A stretch of DNA of 64,000 bases from Saccharibacter sp. 17.LH.SD (GTDB lineage: Bacteria; Pseudomonadota; Alphaproteobacteria; Acetobacterales; Acetobacteraceae): positions 397,109 to 461,108 of the forward strand of contig NZ_WVHO01000010.1 of the NCBI RefSeq assembly GCF_009834805.1. The letters run 5' to 3'. The position numbers were made by a program, and so were the translations under genes. Each line of letters starts with the position of its first letter. Position 1 is the stretch's first letter. Below, piece by piece: positions 8,913 through 17,570 of this stretch. The notes under the pieces were generated by a model that saw only the letters and a program-made list of their open reading frames with translations, was not told the origin of the DNA and ran no database searches.

Positions 8913-9938
8913 CTATAAATGATACGGGTTTAACCTGTTCGTAAAAACGATAGAAGGAGACAGCGACGCAGTCGCCATATCTCCTCGTGCGGCATACCAC
9001 GGCTGAAAACGCTTGAAATCCTCACCTGACAAAACACCACCACGCGTTGCAACACTGCACGCTGACCAATAATGTACTGGCAATGTACTTTCTCCACGCC
9101 GGCGCTGGTGAATGATCGACGTCATAAGCTTGACCACCTCAGCCACAGGCGCTTGCTGGCACCAAACAATCGCCCGTGTAGAGGCCTGCACAAAGTGCGC
9201 CGCTTCTTGTGGGTATTCCTGCATATAGCTGTTTCTTAGAATGACACTATCCTCATTGCAGATCCCATATAAATCAACATCGCGCACAATTTCGCGAATA
9301 CCTCCACAGCTTAGAGTTTCATCACGAAAAAAGGTTGATGCCACCAACGCATCCACACGCCCATGACGAAGCGCTGCCTCTCCCAGAGAGGAAGGCACCG
9401 CAACGATAGTAATCTGATCACGTTCTTCCTTGCTGAGGCCCTTGACTTGTAAATATTGATCTACAAAACATTCGGAACTTCCCCGTAACGTATTCATACC
9501 TATGGAACGCCCTATTAAATCGCGCGCCGTATGAATGGGTGAATGATCACGCACCAAAAGCCCTGAGCATTCCTTATCATTTGTACCTTCATACGAAAAA
9601 ACTGCTTTAAAAGGCGCTCCTACGCCCACCATCTTCATGATGGCCCCGTTAAAAGCACTGGCAAATTCCGTATTGCCTGTGATGGCCGCCTGTAAATCTT
9701 GCGGGCCACTACTCACATTGCCAACCCATTGAAGACGTAATGGCGCCATATATCCCAGCGCCTCCGCTAGTTCAGGGAACAAAACCGTTCCTGCCCATCC
9801 CTGGTACCGTATTACCCCAGCTATAGCAGGATCACTCTTTAATGGTTGTGCGGCATGAGCCCTGTGACGCGCCCACTTCAAACCGGCGACAGCCCCCGCG
9901 CCCAGCACAAAACGCCGTGAGAGGTTTGGATATCGCAT
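8913..9938 (-). CDS. ABC transporter periplasmic binding protein (SsuA/NMT1-like), Tat-exported
   Basis: The protein has 341 residues with a twin-arginine signal (SRRFVLGAGAVAGL) and then an NMT1/SsuA-type binding fold: IGMNTLRGSSECFVDQYLQ and a substrate-pocket region around DALVASTFFRDE. Such proteins deliver aliphatic sulfonates, taurine or related compounds to an ABC importer. The gene is divergent from the ATPase-permease-dioxygenase genes, separated by 111 bp that should hold both promoters, although I could not pick a well-spaced -35/-10 pair. The neighbouring TauD-type dioxygenase favours a sulfonate or sulfate ester; substrate assignment is inference. GAGGAG precedes the ATG. Confidence 0.8.
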   Translation of the reverse strand: MRYPNLSRRFVLGAGAVAGLKWARHRAHAAQPLKSDPAIAGVIRYQGWAGTVLFPELAEALGYMAPLRLQWVGNVSSGPQDLQAAITGNTEFASAFNGAIMKMVGVGAPFKAVFSYEGTNDKECSGLLVRDHSPIHTARDLIGRSIGMNTLRGSSECFVDQYLQVKGLSKEERDQITIVAVPSSLGEAALRHGRVDALVASTFFRDETLSCGGIREIVRDVDLYGICNEDSVILRNSYMQEYPQEAAHFVQASTRAIVWCQQAPVAEVVKLMTSIIHQRRRGESTLPVHYWSACSVATRGGVLSGEDFKRFQPWYAARGDMATASLSPSIVFTNRLNPYHL

Positions 9939-10049
9939 AACAGCTCCTCAAAATTGTTACGATATAAAAAACTTGACTCATTCGTTGTTATATAAAATTA
10001 CTAATTTGTCACGTTGATTTAATATTAAACGAATCCAATCGGTAATAAA

Positions 10050-10853
10050 ATGTCTCTCTCAGCTGCTCCCATCTCTAAACTTTGCCTACGTCAGCTCAGT
10101 AAAAGCTTCCCACGCTCGAACGCGCCTACCGAAACAGTAGAAGTCCTGCGCGGGCTCAATCTTGATATTCAGGCGGGTGAGTTTGTAGTCATTGTCGGCC
10201 CTAGCGGCTGCGGGAAATCTACCTTGCTCGACCTTCTGGCAGGCCTCGAAACCCCTTCGCACGGCAACATCTTTTTAGATGGGAATCCCGCTGGACCTCC
10301 TGGGAAACAACGCTCTGTCGTTTTCCAAAATTACGCTTTACTTCCATGGAAGACTGCTTTTGAGAACGTCTCTTTTGCGCTCAAAACGGCACCACTTACC
10401 CAAAAAGAAAAACGTGAGAAAACACTTAATGCGCTCTCTCTCGTTGGGCTCTCTCACGCTACTGACCGCTATCCTCATCACCTCTCTGGAGGGATGAAAC
10501 AACGTGTCGCTATTGCACGCTCTCTTGTCGTGGAACCTGATGTTCTTCTCATGGATGAACCTTTTGCCGCCCTTGATGCTCAAACACGGGAAATCCTGCA
10601 AGAGGAAGTACGCGCCCTATGGCAGCGGAACCACACCACGATCATCTTCATCACTCACGATATTGATGAAGCTCTTATTCTCGGACAACGGGTCATCATT
10701 ATGAATGCCCATCCTGGTACCATTCAATCAGACATTACGCTCCCATTTCAAAGCTGTTTACGCACAGAAGAAATCCGTAACTCCCCAGAATATGCCCGCT
10801 TACGTACGACTATTCGCACCTCACTCCTGCCAAAAAGGATATTAAACGCATGA
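10050..10853 (+). CDS. sulfonate-type ABC transporter ATP-binding protein (SsuB/TauB-like)
   Basis: The 267-residue ATPase has Walker A GPSGCGKST (about residues 51-59), the Q-loop QNYALLPW, the ABC signature LSGGMKQR, Walker B VLLMDEPFAALD and the switch histidine in FITHDIDEA. This is the usual form for nitrate/sulfonate/taurine importers. It should work at the inner face of the membrane with the permease encoded next, whose start overlaps its stop by 4 bp. The ribosome-binding site is weak. Divergence from the binding-protein gene marks a shared regulatory gap. Confidence 0.88.
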   Translation: MSLSAAPISKLCLRQLSKSFPRSNAPTETVEVLRGLNLDIQAGEFVVIVGPSGCGKSTLLDLLAGLETPSHGNIFLDGNPAGPPGKQRSVVFQNYALLPWKTAFENVSFALKTAPLTQKEKREKTLNALSLVGLSHATDRYPHHLSGGMKQRVAIARSLVVEPDVLLMDEPFAALDAQTREILQEEVRALWQRNHTTIIFITHDIDEALILGQRVIIMNAHPGTIQSDITLPFQSCLRTEEIRNSPEYARLRTTIRTSLLPKRILNA

Positions 10854-11695
10854 CGACGTCCCATGCCGGTTTTGTTGAAACGCCACCTCCTGCTCCATCC
10901 CAAACAACTCAAAAAAAATGCCTTGTCCTCTCACTCCCCCATCTTGCCTATCCGCCACCCCTTAAAGGCGCCACAGGGATTGCGGCGGTTGCATTATTAT
11001 GGGAGATCCTCCCCCGAACCGGAGTAGTAGATCCCCTCTTTGTCCCGCCACTTTCCAGTGTGCTGCATGCACTGTTCCAAGAAGCGCAAAGCGGTCAACT
11101 CCTCACACATGCATCCGCTAGTATAGAACGCGTTATCCCAGGACTCTTATTGGCCATTATCGGAGCGATCCCAGCAGGACTTTTCTTCGGATCTTCAAAA
11201 ACATTACGTCAATTTCTCAGCCCTCTTATTGAAATTTTCCGTAATACCTCAGCATTAGCTCTTTTACCTGTCTTCACCCTTCTCTTAGGCATTGGAGAAG
11301 CGTCCAAAATAACCATGGTCTTCTACGCTGCAGCATGGCCGATTTTTCTATCAACCATTAACGGCCTTAACGGCGTGGACCCGGTTCTCATTAAAGCAGG
11401 TCGTTCCTTAGGGTTAACGAAAACGGGATTATTTCTCCACATTATTCTACCTGCAGCTGTTCCGTCTATTTTCACAGGTATTCGTCTCGCCTCTGCCGCG
11501 TCATTGCTTGTGCTTGTTGCCGCAGAAATGGTCGGATCACGCGCAGGCTTAGGGTATCTCGTCAATGCTTCTCAGCTCGACTTCGATATTCCTCAAATGT
11601 ACGCCGGCATTCTCACCTTATCGATTATCGGCGGCTTGACAAATCTACTGCTTTTACGTGTCGAACGCCGCCTTTTGTCATGGCAGCATGCATAA
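10850..11695 (+). CDS. sulfonate-type ABC transporter permease (SsuC/TauC-like)
   Basis: This 281-residue inner-membrane protein has about six hydrophobic segments. It carries the BPD_transp_1 coupling loop EAAxxG-like stretch LIKAGRSLGLTKTGLFLHIILPAAVPSIFTGIRLA, read in two parts around residues 180-215. The N-terminus has a proline-rich cytoplasmic lead of about 45 residues before the first membrane segment. It overlaps the ATPase gene by 4 bp (ATGA), so the two are coupled. It pairs with the ATPase at 10050-10853 and the divergent binding protein to form a full importer. Confidence 0.87.
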   Translation: MTTSHAGFVETPPPAPSQTTQKKCLVLSLPHLAYPPPLKGATGIAAVALLWEILPRTGVVDPLFVPPLSSVLHALFQEAQSGQLLTHASASIERVIPGLLLAIIGAIPAGLFFGSSKTLRQFLSPLIEIFRNTSALALLPVFTLLLGIGEASKITMVFYAAAWPIFLSTINGLNGVDPVLIKAGRSLGLTKTGLFLHIILPAAVPSIFTGIRLASAASLLVLVAAEMVGSRAGLGYLVNASQLDFDIPQMYAGILTLSIIGGLTNLLLLRVERRLLSWQHA

Positions 11696-11736
11696 TTTTT
11701 TCATCATTGATAACACGCTTATAAGGATTTCTTCCC

Positions 11737-12636
11737 ATGTCGAACACAACATCCGCCTCCCTCAACACGACATCCACCCTCTATATTCAACGCGTTTCTG
11801 GCGCCTTAGGCGCTGAAGTAAAGGGCATCCGCCTGTCTGAGGACTTATCTGTAAACGTCATCTCAGCCATTGAGGAAGCCGCTTATAAGCACAAAGTTCT
11901 TTTCTTCCGAAATCAGAACCATCTGAATGACTCATCCCAAGAACGCTTCGCTGCTCGCTTTGGGAACCTGATCTCTCACCCCACCATCCCACATGAGACC
12001 AATACACAGGCCGTCTTTGCTGTAGATAGCAAACAAGGAGGAACAGCCGATAGCTGGCATGCAGATTTCACCTTTATCCCTAATTATCCCAAATTTTCCA
12101 TCCTACGTGCTGTCATTATTCCTGAGGTTGGAGGCAGTACCCTTTGGGCGAATACAGCAAAAGCCTATGCAACACTGCCCTCTGCGCTCAAGCTTTTTGC
12201 CAATGCGCTTTGGGGCATACACTCCAATATCTACGATTACGCGACACATCACGTCAGTATTTCTGAGAAAGAAAAACATTATCGAAAAATTTTTCGCTCC
12301 TCTATTTATCGCACTCTACACCCCTTTGTACGGGTACACCCTGTAACAGGAGAGCACTCGCTGCTCCTTGGGCATTTTTTAAATTATTTCGAGAGTATCA
12401 GTCTCGCAGACAGCCGTAAAATTATTGATCTCTTCAATACCCATGCCACCCAAGTAGAAAATACTATCCGCTGGAATTGGCAGCCAGGAGACGTCGCCCT
12501 ATGGGACAATCAAACAACCATCCATCGTGCTGTAAATGATTTTGGCAATGCGGAACGCGTCCTGCGCCGTAGCACAATTGAAGGGGATATCCCTACCAGC
12601 CTTGATGGACGTCAAAGCCAAGCACTTCTTCCTTAA
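11737..12636 (+). CDS. TauD/TfdA-family 2-oxoglutarate-dependent dioxygenase
   Basis: The 299-residue protein belongs to the TauD/TfdA group. The Fe(II) facial triad is visible as WHADFTF (His and Asp near residues 107 and 109) and the distal histidine in LWDNQTTIHRAV (near 266); the following RVLRRSTIEGD supplies the arginine that binds 2-oxoglutarate. Relatives split taurine, alkyl sulfates or other sulfonates to release sulfite or sulfate. Position directly after the importer genes supports sulfur scavenging. Similarity also exists to AtsK-type sulfatases, so taurine itself should not be assumed. AAGGA lies before the ATG. Confidence 0.85.
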   Translation: MSNTTSASLNTTSTLYIQRVSGALGAEVKGIRLSEDLSVNVISAIEEAAYKHKVLFFRNQNHLNDSSQERFAARFGNLISHPTIPHETNTQAVFAVDSKQGGTADSWHADFTFIPNYPKFSILRAVIIPEVGGSTLWANTAKAYATLPSALKLFANALWGIHSNIYDYATHHVSISEKEKHYRKIFRSSIYRTLHPFVRVHPVTGEHSLLLGHFLNYFESISLADSRKIIDLFNTHATQVENTIRWNWQPGDVALWDNQTTIHRAVNDFGNAERVLRRSTIEGDIPTSLDGRQSQALLP

Positions 12637-12654
12637 AGAATATGACTAAGTAAA

Positions 12655-12680
12655 AGGGTATTACCACACGGTAATACCCT
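12655..12680 (+). terminator. perfect hairpin after tauD-like gene
   Basis: AGGGTATTACC (12655-12665) pairs perfectly with GGTAATACCCT (12670-12680) across a 4-nt loop. No T-run follows on the plus strand, so this may be a partial terminator or an mRNA-stabilising hairpin that sets the receptor gene apart from the transporter genes rather than a full stop. Confidence 0.5.
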
Positions 12681-12756
12681 ATCCTCCCCCTGTGCGTATC
12701 CCCCTTCTTCGCAACAAGCCAAGGAGAGAGCACAAACATGGCTAAGGATATTACGA

Positions 12757-15210
12757 ATGAGTAACAAGTTTCTCCTTGCTCTTTTTTCTCTCACCGGAGA
12801 AACCTTATGCTGCGCAACAGGCTTTGCGGCTCCGAAACATCTTAATCGTGCTCCGCATCATCCAAAATCTGTTTCCGCCTCTACGACCGAACGATTAGTT
12901 GTCCGACTTGGCCCTATTCAACGTGCCGCACACACGATTGATAAAGAAACACGCGCCTTACAAAACGTTCCGCAGGCAGCAACGCGCATTGACCAACGAC
13001 AACTCACCGCAGAGCATATTACCTCCCTACCCCAAGCGACACGCTTATTACCTTCAGTCCAGTTTAATATCTCCAACCCCCGCGTTTCTGGCATTAATAT
13101 TAGAGGGCTTGGATCAACTGGTACAACACCAACAGACGGCATTGAAAGCGGTGTCGCCGTCACCATTGATGACGTCTATCGTGCACGCCCCGGCACCGCG
13201 TTAACAGACCTTCCTGACCTTAATGGAATCACTGTTTTACGCGGCCCTAGCGGTTCAGAAGGCGGAATGGTGACAACAGCAGGAAGCATCAATCTTACAA
13301 CTACAGCACCAGATTTATTTGAACGACACATCAAGCTGGAAGCTGGAGCAGGAAACTACGATTATAATCGCTGGAATGTCCAAGCCTCCACCCCAATTAT
13401 CCGTGACAAGCTTGCCGTGAGTGTCTCCGCTCTGGGCTACGGACATAGCGGATGGGTTAAAAACCGATCTGGTGGCGGCGATATCAACGGTATGACAAAT
13501 CGCTCATTCAGGACGCAGATATTCTACAAACCAACTCATGAAATTTCCTTACGCATCATCGCTGATTACGCACATCTACGCCAAAATTGCTGCATAGCTG
13601 GCTTATATAGAGCGGATACCACTCAATTAAATGGCCATCCGATTGATGGGAACCTTATGCAGCGCTCTGCATGGGCACATTACATCCCTGTGACACCCTC
13701 TTCTAAACCTTATCTCTTGGACCGTGATTCCCTCACACAAGCCAATCAAGAAGATTCAGGGCTATCCGCTCACCTAGACTGGCATCATAACAATTTTACC
13801 TTATCTTCCATCACCGCTTATCGTTGGTGGAACTGGTATCCCCACAATGATGGAGATATGAACGGCATTGATGCTGAAACAGACTCACGCGTTAAAGTAC
13901 ACCAAAATCAATTTACACAAGAATTTCGTTTTAAGAGCAAATGGCGTTCCATTCTCGATTACCAAGTAGGAGCTTTTTATATGTGGCAAGAAAACCGTGT
14001 CTTTTCCGAAGATCATTACGGGACGGCTGCAGGAGCTTGGCTTGGGTATGGCACGCCCCTCTCACCCGTAGCGGGGGTGTCCACAGCACAAGCTACAGCC
14101 CTACTCAATAATTACCGCGTCCTCAGTTATGCTCAGCCTACAACAAACTATTATGCCGCTTACGCCCGAGGCACATGGCATATTACGCATACCCTCAGTC
14201 TCATTACTGGCGTGCGTTATAATTACGGAGCAAAAACAGGAGGCTACCACCAATGGGAGAGCACGCCTCTCTCCGCCTCAGCTGTTGGCTTATCTGCCAG
14301 TAAGGCGCAAAATGTCTGGGACACCTATGGCTCTAACAGCCGCTATAGTGCGCATCTTGATAACGGTTTTATTACCGGTGATTTTGCCATTCAATATCGT
14401 CCCACTCGCCATACGATGCTTTATGCACGCTATGGCCGTGGTGGAAAATCTGGCGGATTAAATCTAACGCCCTTAGCCATACAATCACTGCAAACAGGTG
14501 CACTCTCTCCCAACGTTGGAAAAGAAACAGATGATGCCTTCGAAGTCGGCTCTAAACAAGAATTCCTACAAGGCCGTCTTTTTTTTGACGTCGCGCTTTA
14601 TCAGACAAATGACCATAATTATCAGGTCTCGACGACACGCTCTTTTCAGGGAGCCCTGCTATCGTCTCTCAGTAATGCCCCTAAAGTCCGTATTCGCGGG
14701 GCAGAAAGCGACATCCATTTCAGCCCCCTGCCGAACCTCATCACAACTCTTTCTGCTTCGTATAATGATGCACAATTCTTAAAATATACCACGAGCGCCC
14801 CTCCTGAGATCCCAACGGCAGGCCCATACAACCTCAACCATACGGCCATTCCATTTGTGCCACGCTGGTCTTTAGCGGTGAGCGCTCGATATGATCATCA
14901 CATTAAACTCAAAAATATTGGCGTCTTTGATACCTATATTGGCGGTAGCTATAGCTACCACACACGCGAAAATACCTCTGCCAACAATTCAATTAATGCA
15001 TGGGTCCCTGCTTATGGAACACTCAATCTAAATTTCGGCATCAAACCTCTCTCAGGGAAATGGGAACTGAGCGGGTTTATCAACAACGCCACCAACGTGC
15101 GCCACATCACACAAATCATACAAGGAAGCGGCATTTCTGCAGATGGGGCATGGTATGCCTATGTCACACAACCGCGCAGTTTCGGTTTTATCGCACGAGC
15201 CCGTTTTTAA
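12757..15210 (+). CDS. TonB-dependent outer membrane receptor
   Basis: The 817-residue protein has an N-terminal signal sequence (FLLALFSLTGETLCCATGFAA) and a plug domain around residues 55-180 (TRIDQRQLTAEHI...NIRGLG...VTIDDVYRARPG...VLRGPSGSEGG). A long beta-barrel ends in an aromatic residue (GFIARARF), as outer membrane proteins do. It follows the sulfonate importer and dioxygenase genes on the same strand, separated only by a hairpin, so it is a candidate outer-membrane gate for the same organosulfur substrate. Siderophore uptake cannot be excluded. AAGGA lies 9 nt before the chosen ATG. Confidence 0.87.
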   Translation: MSNKFLLALFSLTGETLCCATGFAAPKHLNRAPHHPKSVSASTTERLVVRLGPIQRAAHTIDKETRALQNVPQAATRIDQRQLTAEHITSLPQATRLLPSVQFNISNPRVSGINIRGLGSTGTTPTDGIESGVAVTIDDVYRARPGTALTDLPDLNGITVLRGPSGSEGGMVTTAGSINLTTTAPDLFERHIKLEAGAGNYDYNRWNVQASTPIIRDKLAVSVSALGYGHSGWVKNRSGGGDINGMTNRSFRTQIFYKPTHEISLRIIADYAHLRQNCCIAGLYRADTTQLNGHPIDGNLMQRSAWAHYIPVTPSSKPYLLDRDSLTQANQEDSGLSAHLDWHHNNFTLSSITAYRWWNWYPHNDGDMNGIDAETDSRVKVHQNQFTQEFRFKSKWRSILDYQVGAFYMWQENRVFSEDHYGTAAGAWLGYGTPLSPVAGVSTAQATALLNNYRVLSYAQPTTNYYAAYARGTWHITHTLSLITGVRYNYGAKTGGYHQWESTPLSASAVGLSASKAQNVWDTYGSNSRYSAHLDNGFITGDFAIQYRPTRHTMLYARYGRGGKSGGLNLTPLAIQSLQTGALSPNVGKETDDAFEVGSKQEFLQGRLFFDVALYQTNDHNYQVSTTRSFQGALLSSLSNAPKVRIRGAESDIHFSPLPNLITTLSASYNDAQFLKYTTSAPPEIPTAGPYNLNHTAIPFVPRWSLAVSARYDHHIKLKNIGVFDTYIGGSYSYHTRENTSANNSINAWVPAYGTLNLNFGIKPLSGKWELSGFINNATNVRHITQIIQGSGISADGAWYAYVTQPRSFGFIARARF

Positions 15211-15246
15211 CGACAGCGTGCTGCATCACATAACTCTGCAATCAAG

Positions 15247-15289
15247 ATGAGTTCTGTTATGAATTTTGAAACATCATAACAGAACTCAT
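15247..15289. terminator. bidirectional intrinsic terminator
   Basis: A perfect 16-bp inverted repeat, ATGAGTTCTGTTATGA at 15247-15262 and TCATAACAGAACTCAT at 15274-15289, with an 11-nt loop. It lies in the gap between the convergent receptor gene and the MscS-like gene, so it can serve both. Confidence 0.75.
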
Positions 15290-15314
15290 AAGCCCTATCT
15301 TTGATGATGCGGGA

Positions 15315-16796
15315 TCACTCAGACGCCCCCTTTTTAACCAGCATCTTTTTTAAACGATCTAAGAAGCCCTGAGACGAATTATTCATTTTAGCGACATCAG
15401 CTTGCTCGGCTTTCGCCATCACCTCAATGGCATTCTTAACAGAAATTTCCAGCTCTTTTGCAAGTTCAGGGCTCTCGTCAATCACTTCTGCTAAATGCGC
15501 TGCATCTAATTGAAACCCATGCACAACACTCAACGCGCGAGCCGTTACATTATAAGGATGCCCTGTAATAAGAGCGACAACCCCCAAACTTTCCCCAGGG
15601 CCTAAAATATAATGCGTCTCTTCATTCATTCTCTTTTGGGGAATTGTTTTAACCGTTCCACTTGCAATGATAAAAAGCGATTTAGGCGCATCACCAGCTT
15701 GGAATAAAAACTGTCCCTCTCTTAATTCTATTGTTTGCATCACACGGGCAATTTTTTCTCTGCTTGCCACAGAAAGAGAACAAAAAAGCTCAGACCGAGT
15801 GAGCAATTCTGCTGGAGAAAGCAACCGGGCAGTCCATTCCTCTTGGGGATAAAGTTCTTTAACAGTGAGCGGAATACCAGAATGAAATAAATGACGCTGC
15901 ACTTGAGAGAAAACCTCTGTACGCGCATCCACTAAATGACCGTAGCTAACAGCCGAAAAGCTGATCCGAAAGACAGTCCCATCCCCGGCCAGAGTCAAAC
16001 AATCAATATAAGAGGCAGAAGGCGCATGAGATATATGGTGGCAACCATGCAAGGCTGCTTTGAGCACATTGATCACCCGCTCCACAGGGACGGCCGGATG
16101 CACACGAATATCTAATGTCTGGCTTGTCATAGGAGTGGGTAGACTCCGATTAATAAGTTGCGCCTTCGCCACCAAATTATTCGGAACAATAATTAAATTA
16201 TGATCACTCCCCTGAAGATGGATTGATCTCCAATTTACCTGAACAACACGCCCGGATACCCCACTATCTAACGAAATCACATCTCCTAGGCGATATGGTT
16301 TCTCAATCCCAACCGCGATCCCTGAAAAAAGATCGGACAATGTACTTTGCAGAGCCAACCCAATAACAATGGCCACAATACCAGATGTGGCCACTAAGCC
16401 TTTAACGGGAACCTCACATAAAAAGGAAATGGCCAACACAACAAAAGAAGCAAAAATTAGACCAGATAATACATCCGAAAGAATTCTAACTTCATTGTGA
16501 TCATTCTTACGATTAACAATAATCCGCACCAGAATGATCAAAGCTCGTGTCCCTGTCCACCATGCGGCCACAGACATAGCCAAAAAGAGACAGCGCTCCA
16601 GAACTGAGAAACTAGCAGGAGGATGAGAAATTGGTGTAATACCGTAAAAAAGTAAAATACCAAACAAAACAACCAAACATACACATTGTATAAGTAGCCT
16701 TATCCAACGCTGAAGACTAGAAAGATAAAAAATTTCCAGTAATGATAATATGAAAAATAAAATACCAATAATTATAAGAAAAAATTCAATATACAT
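15315..16796 (-). CDS. MscS-family channel with C-terminal cyclic-nucleotide-binding domain
   Basis: The 493-residue protein has four to five N-terminal hydrophobic segments. An MscS pore helix and beta-domain follow (IVAIVIGLALQSTLSDLFSG, then KPYRLGDVISLDSGVSGRVV and NLIIVPNNLVAKAQLINRS). The C-terminal part from about residue 340 is a cNMP-binding fold with ELREGQFLFQAGDAPKSLFI, IASGTVKTI and GPGESLGVVALITGHPYNVTARAL. Proteins of this mixed layout form ion channels that may respond to cyclic nucleotides. The ATG at 16796 is preferred because GGAGA lies 8 nt upstream; 16811 is an alternative. It stands alone between a terminator and a decayed region. Confidence 0.85.
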   Translation of the reverse strand: MYIEFFLIIIGILFFILSLLEIFYLSSLQRWIRLLIQCVCLVVLFGILLFYGITPISHPPASFSVLERCLFLAMSVAAWWTGTRALIILVRIIVNRKNDHNEVRILSDVLSGLIFASFVVLAISFLCEVPVKGLVATSGIVAIVIGLALQSTLSDLFSGIAVGIEKPYRLGDVISLDSGVSGRVVQVNWRSIHLQGSDHNLIIVPNNLVAKAQLINRSLPTPMTSQTLDIRVHPAVPVERVINVLKAALHGCHHISHAPSASYIDCLTLAGDGTVFRISFSAVSYGHLVDARTEVFSQVQRHLFHSGIPLTVKELYPQEEWTARLLSPAELLTRSELFCSLSVASREKIARVMQTIELREGQFLFQAGDAPKSLFIIASGTVKTIPQKRMNEETHYILGPGESLGVVALITGHPYNVTARALSVVHGFQLDAAHLAEVIDESPELAKELEISVKNAIEVMAKAEQADVAKMNNSSQGFLDRLKKMLVKKGASE

Positions 16797-16821
16797 GTAT
16801 CCATTCTCCAAATTTTTAACA

Positions 16822-17471
16822 TTAATATTTTAATGTTTTAAAATTCAATATGATGTTGAACTGCCACATTGGCCAACAATGCCCTAGAAAGACGTGCCTA
16901 AACGATATTGATGAATAATAGCAATTCCGATCATCAGCAAAATCTACCCAACGCGCAATTAAGCAGACATTCGAAAACCGGTATAGGATCTTCAACAAAA
17001 AGACCCCACAGTCTCCTAAATCTTCCTCATTTAAGATCGGAATAATCAACCTATACCATGCTGCTTATAATTTATGTTTCTCCTATTCTCCTCCTAAAAA
17101 CTAGAACAACCTCGCCCACTAACAACTGCGTAACAATGATGTGGTTTTGGAAAGAAATTGAGAAAACCAATCCAATTTTCTGATAAAAGCACCTTAGAAA
17201 GGTTCCAGAAACTCTCTCCATAACGAATCAAACAATGATGCTCATAAGGTAGCTCGACACTGTGTTAATATTGGAAATAATGCAAAAGAGCTTAGCTGGT
17301 GGCAAGCTCATAAAATTTACTAACAAACCCGATTCAACGTTCCCAGCAATCCTGAGTGGCATAAATACGTCGATTTACGAAAAGAAACCTCTCGATACCA
17401 GCAGATAAAACTCCCATGCACAACATCAATAATACACTCACCATCGTAAGATACACTCCCTATGCTGAGAA
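16822..17471 (-). pseudogene. decayed coding remnants, unidentified
   Basis: This 758-bp gap (16797-17570) has no intact gene. On the minus strand, three successive open fragments look protein-like but are separated by stops and frame changes. One at about 17471-17320 includes GSVSYDGECIIDVVHGSF. One at about 17257-17103 includes YGESFWNLSKVLLSENW and NFFPKPHHCYAVVSG. One at about 17049-16822 opens with IIPILNEED, as family 2 glycosyltransferases do. I cannot name the parent gene, and they could come from more than one gene. The stretch is AT-rich and may equally be noise; the call is tentative. Confidence 0.3.
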
Positions 17472-17570
17472 AGATTAGACAACTCTCGTTTAGTAGTAAT
17501 CAGCAATCGAACGTGATATAAATTACAAATTAACAACAAAAATAAATAATAATTATATTATACACCTTCT

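Noticed and set aside
9939..10049. Sigma-70 promoter TTGACT with TATAAA in the divergent gap
   Set aside because: The spacing is only 12-14 bp, too short for a standard promoter.
16822..17049. Intact 75-residue minus-strand gene beginning IIPILNEED
   Set aside because: It can only start at TTG, has no good ribosome-binding site and does not continue as a glycosyltransferase; treated as part of the decayed region.
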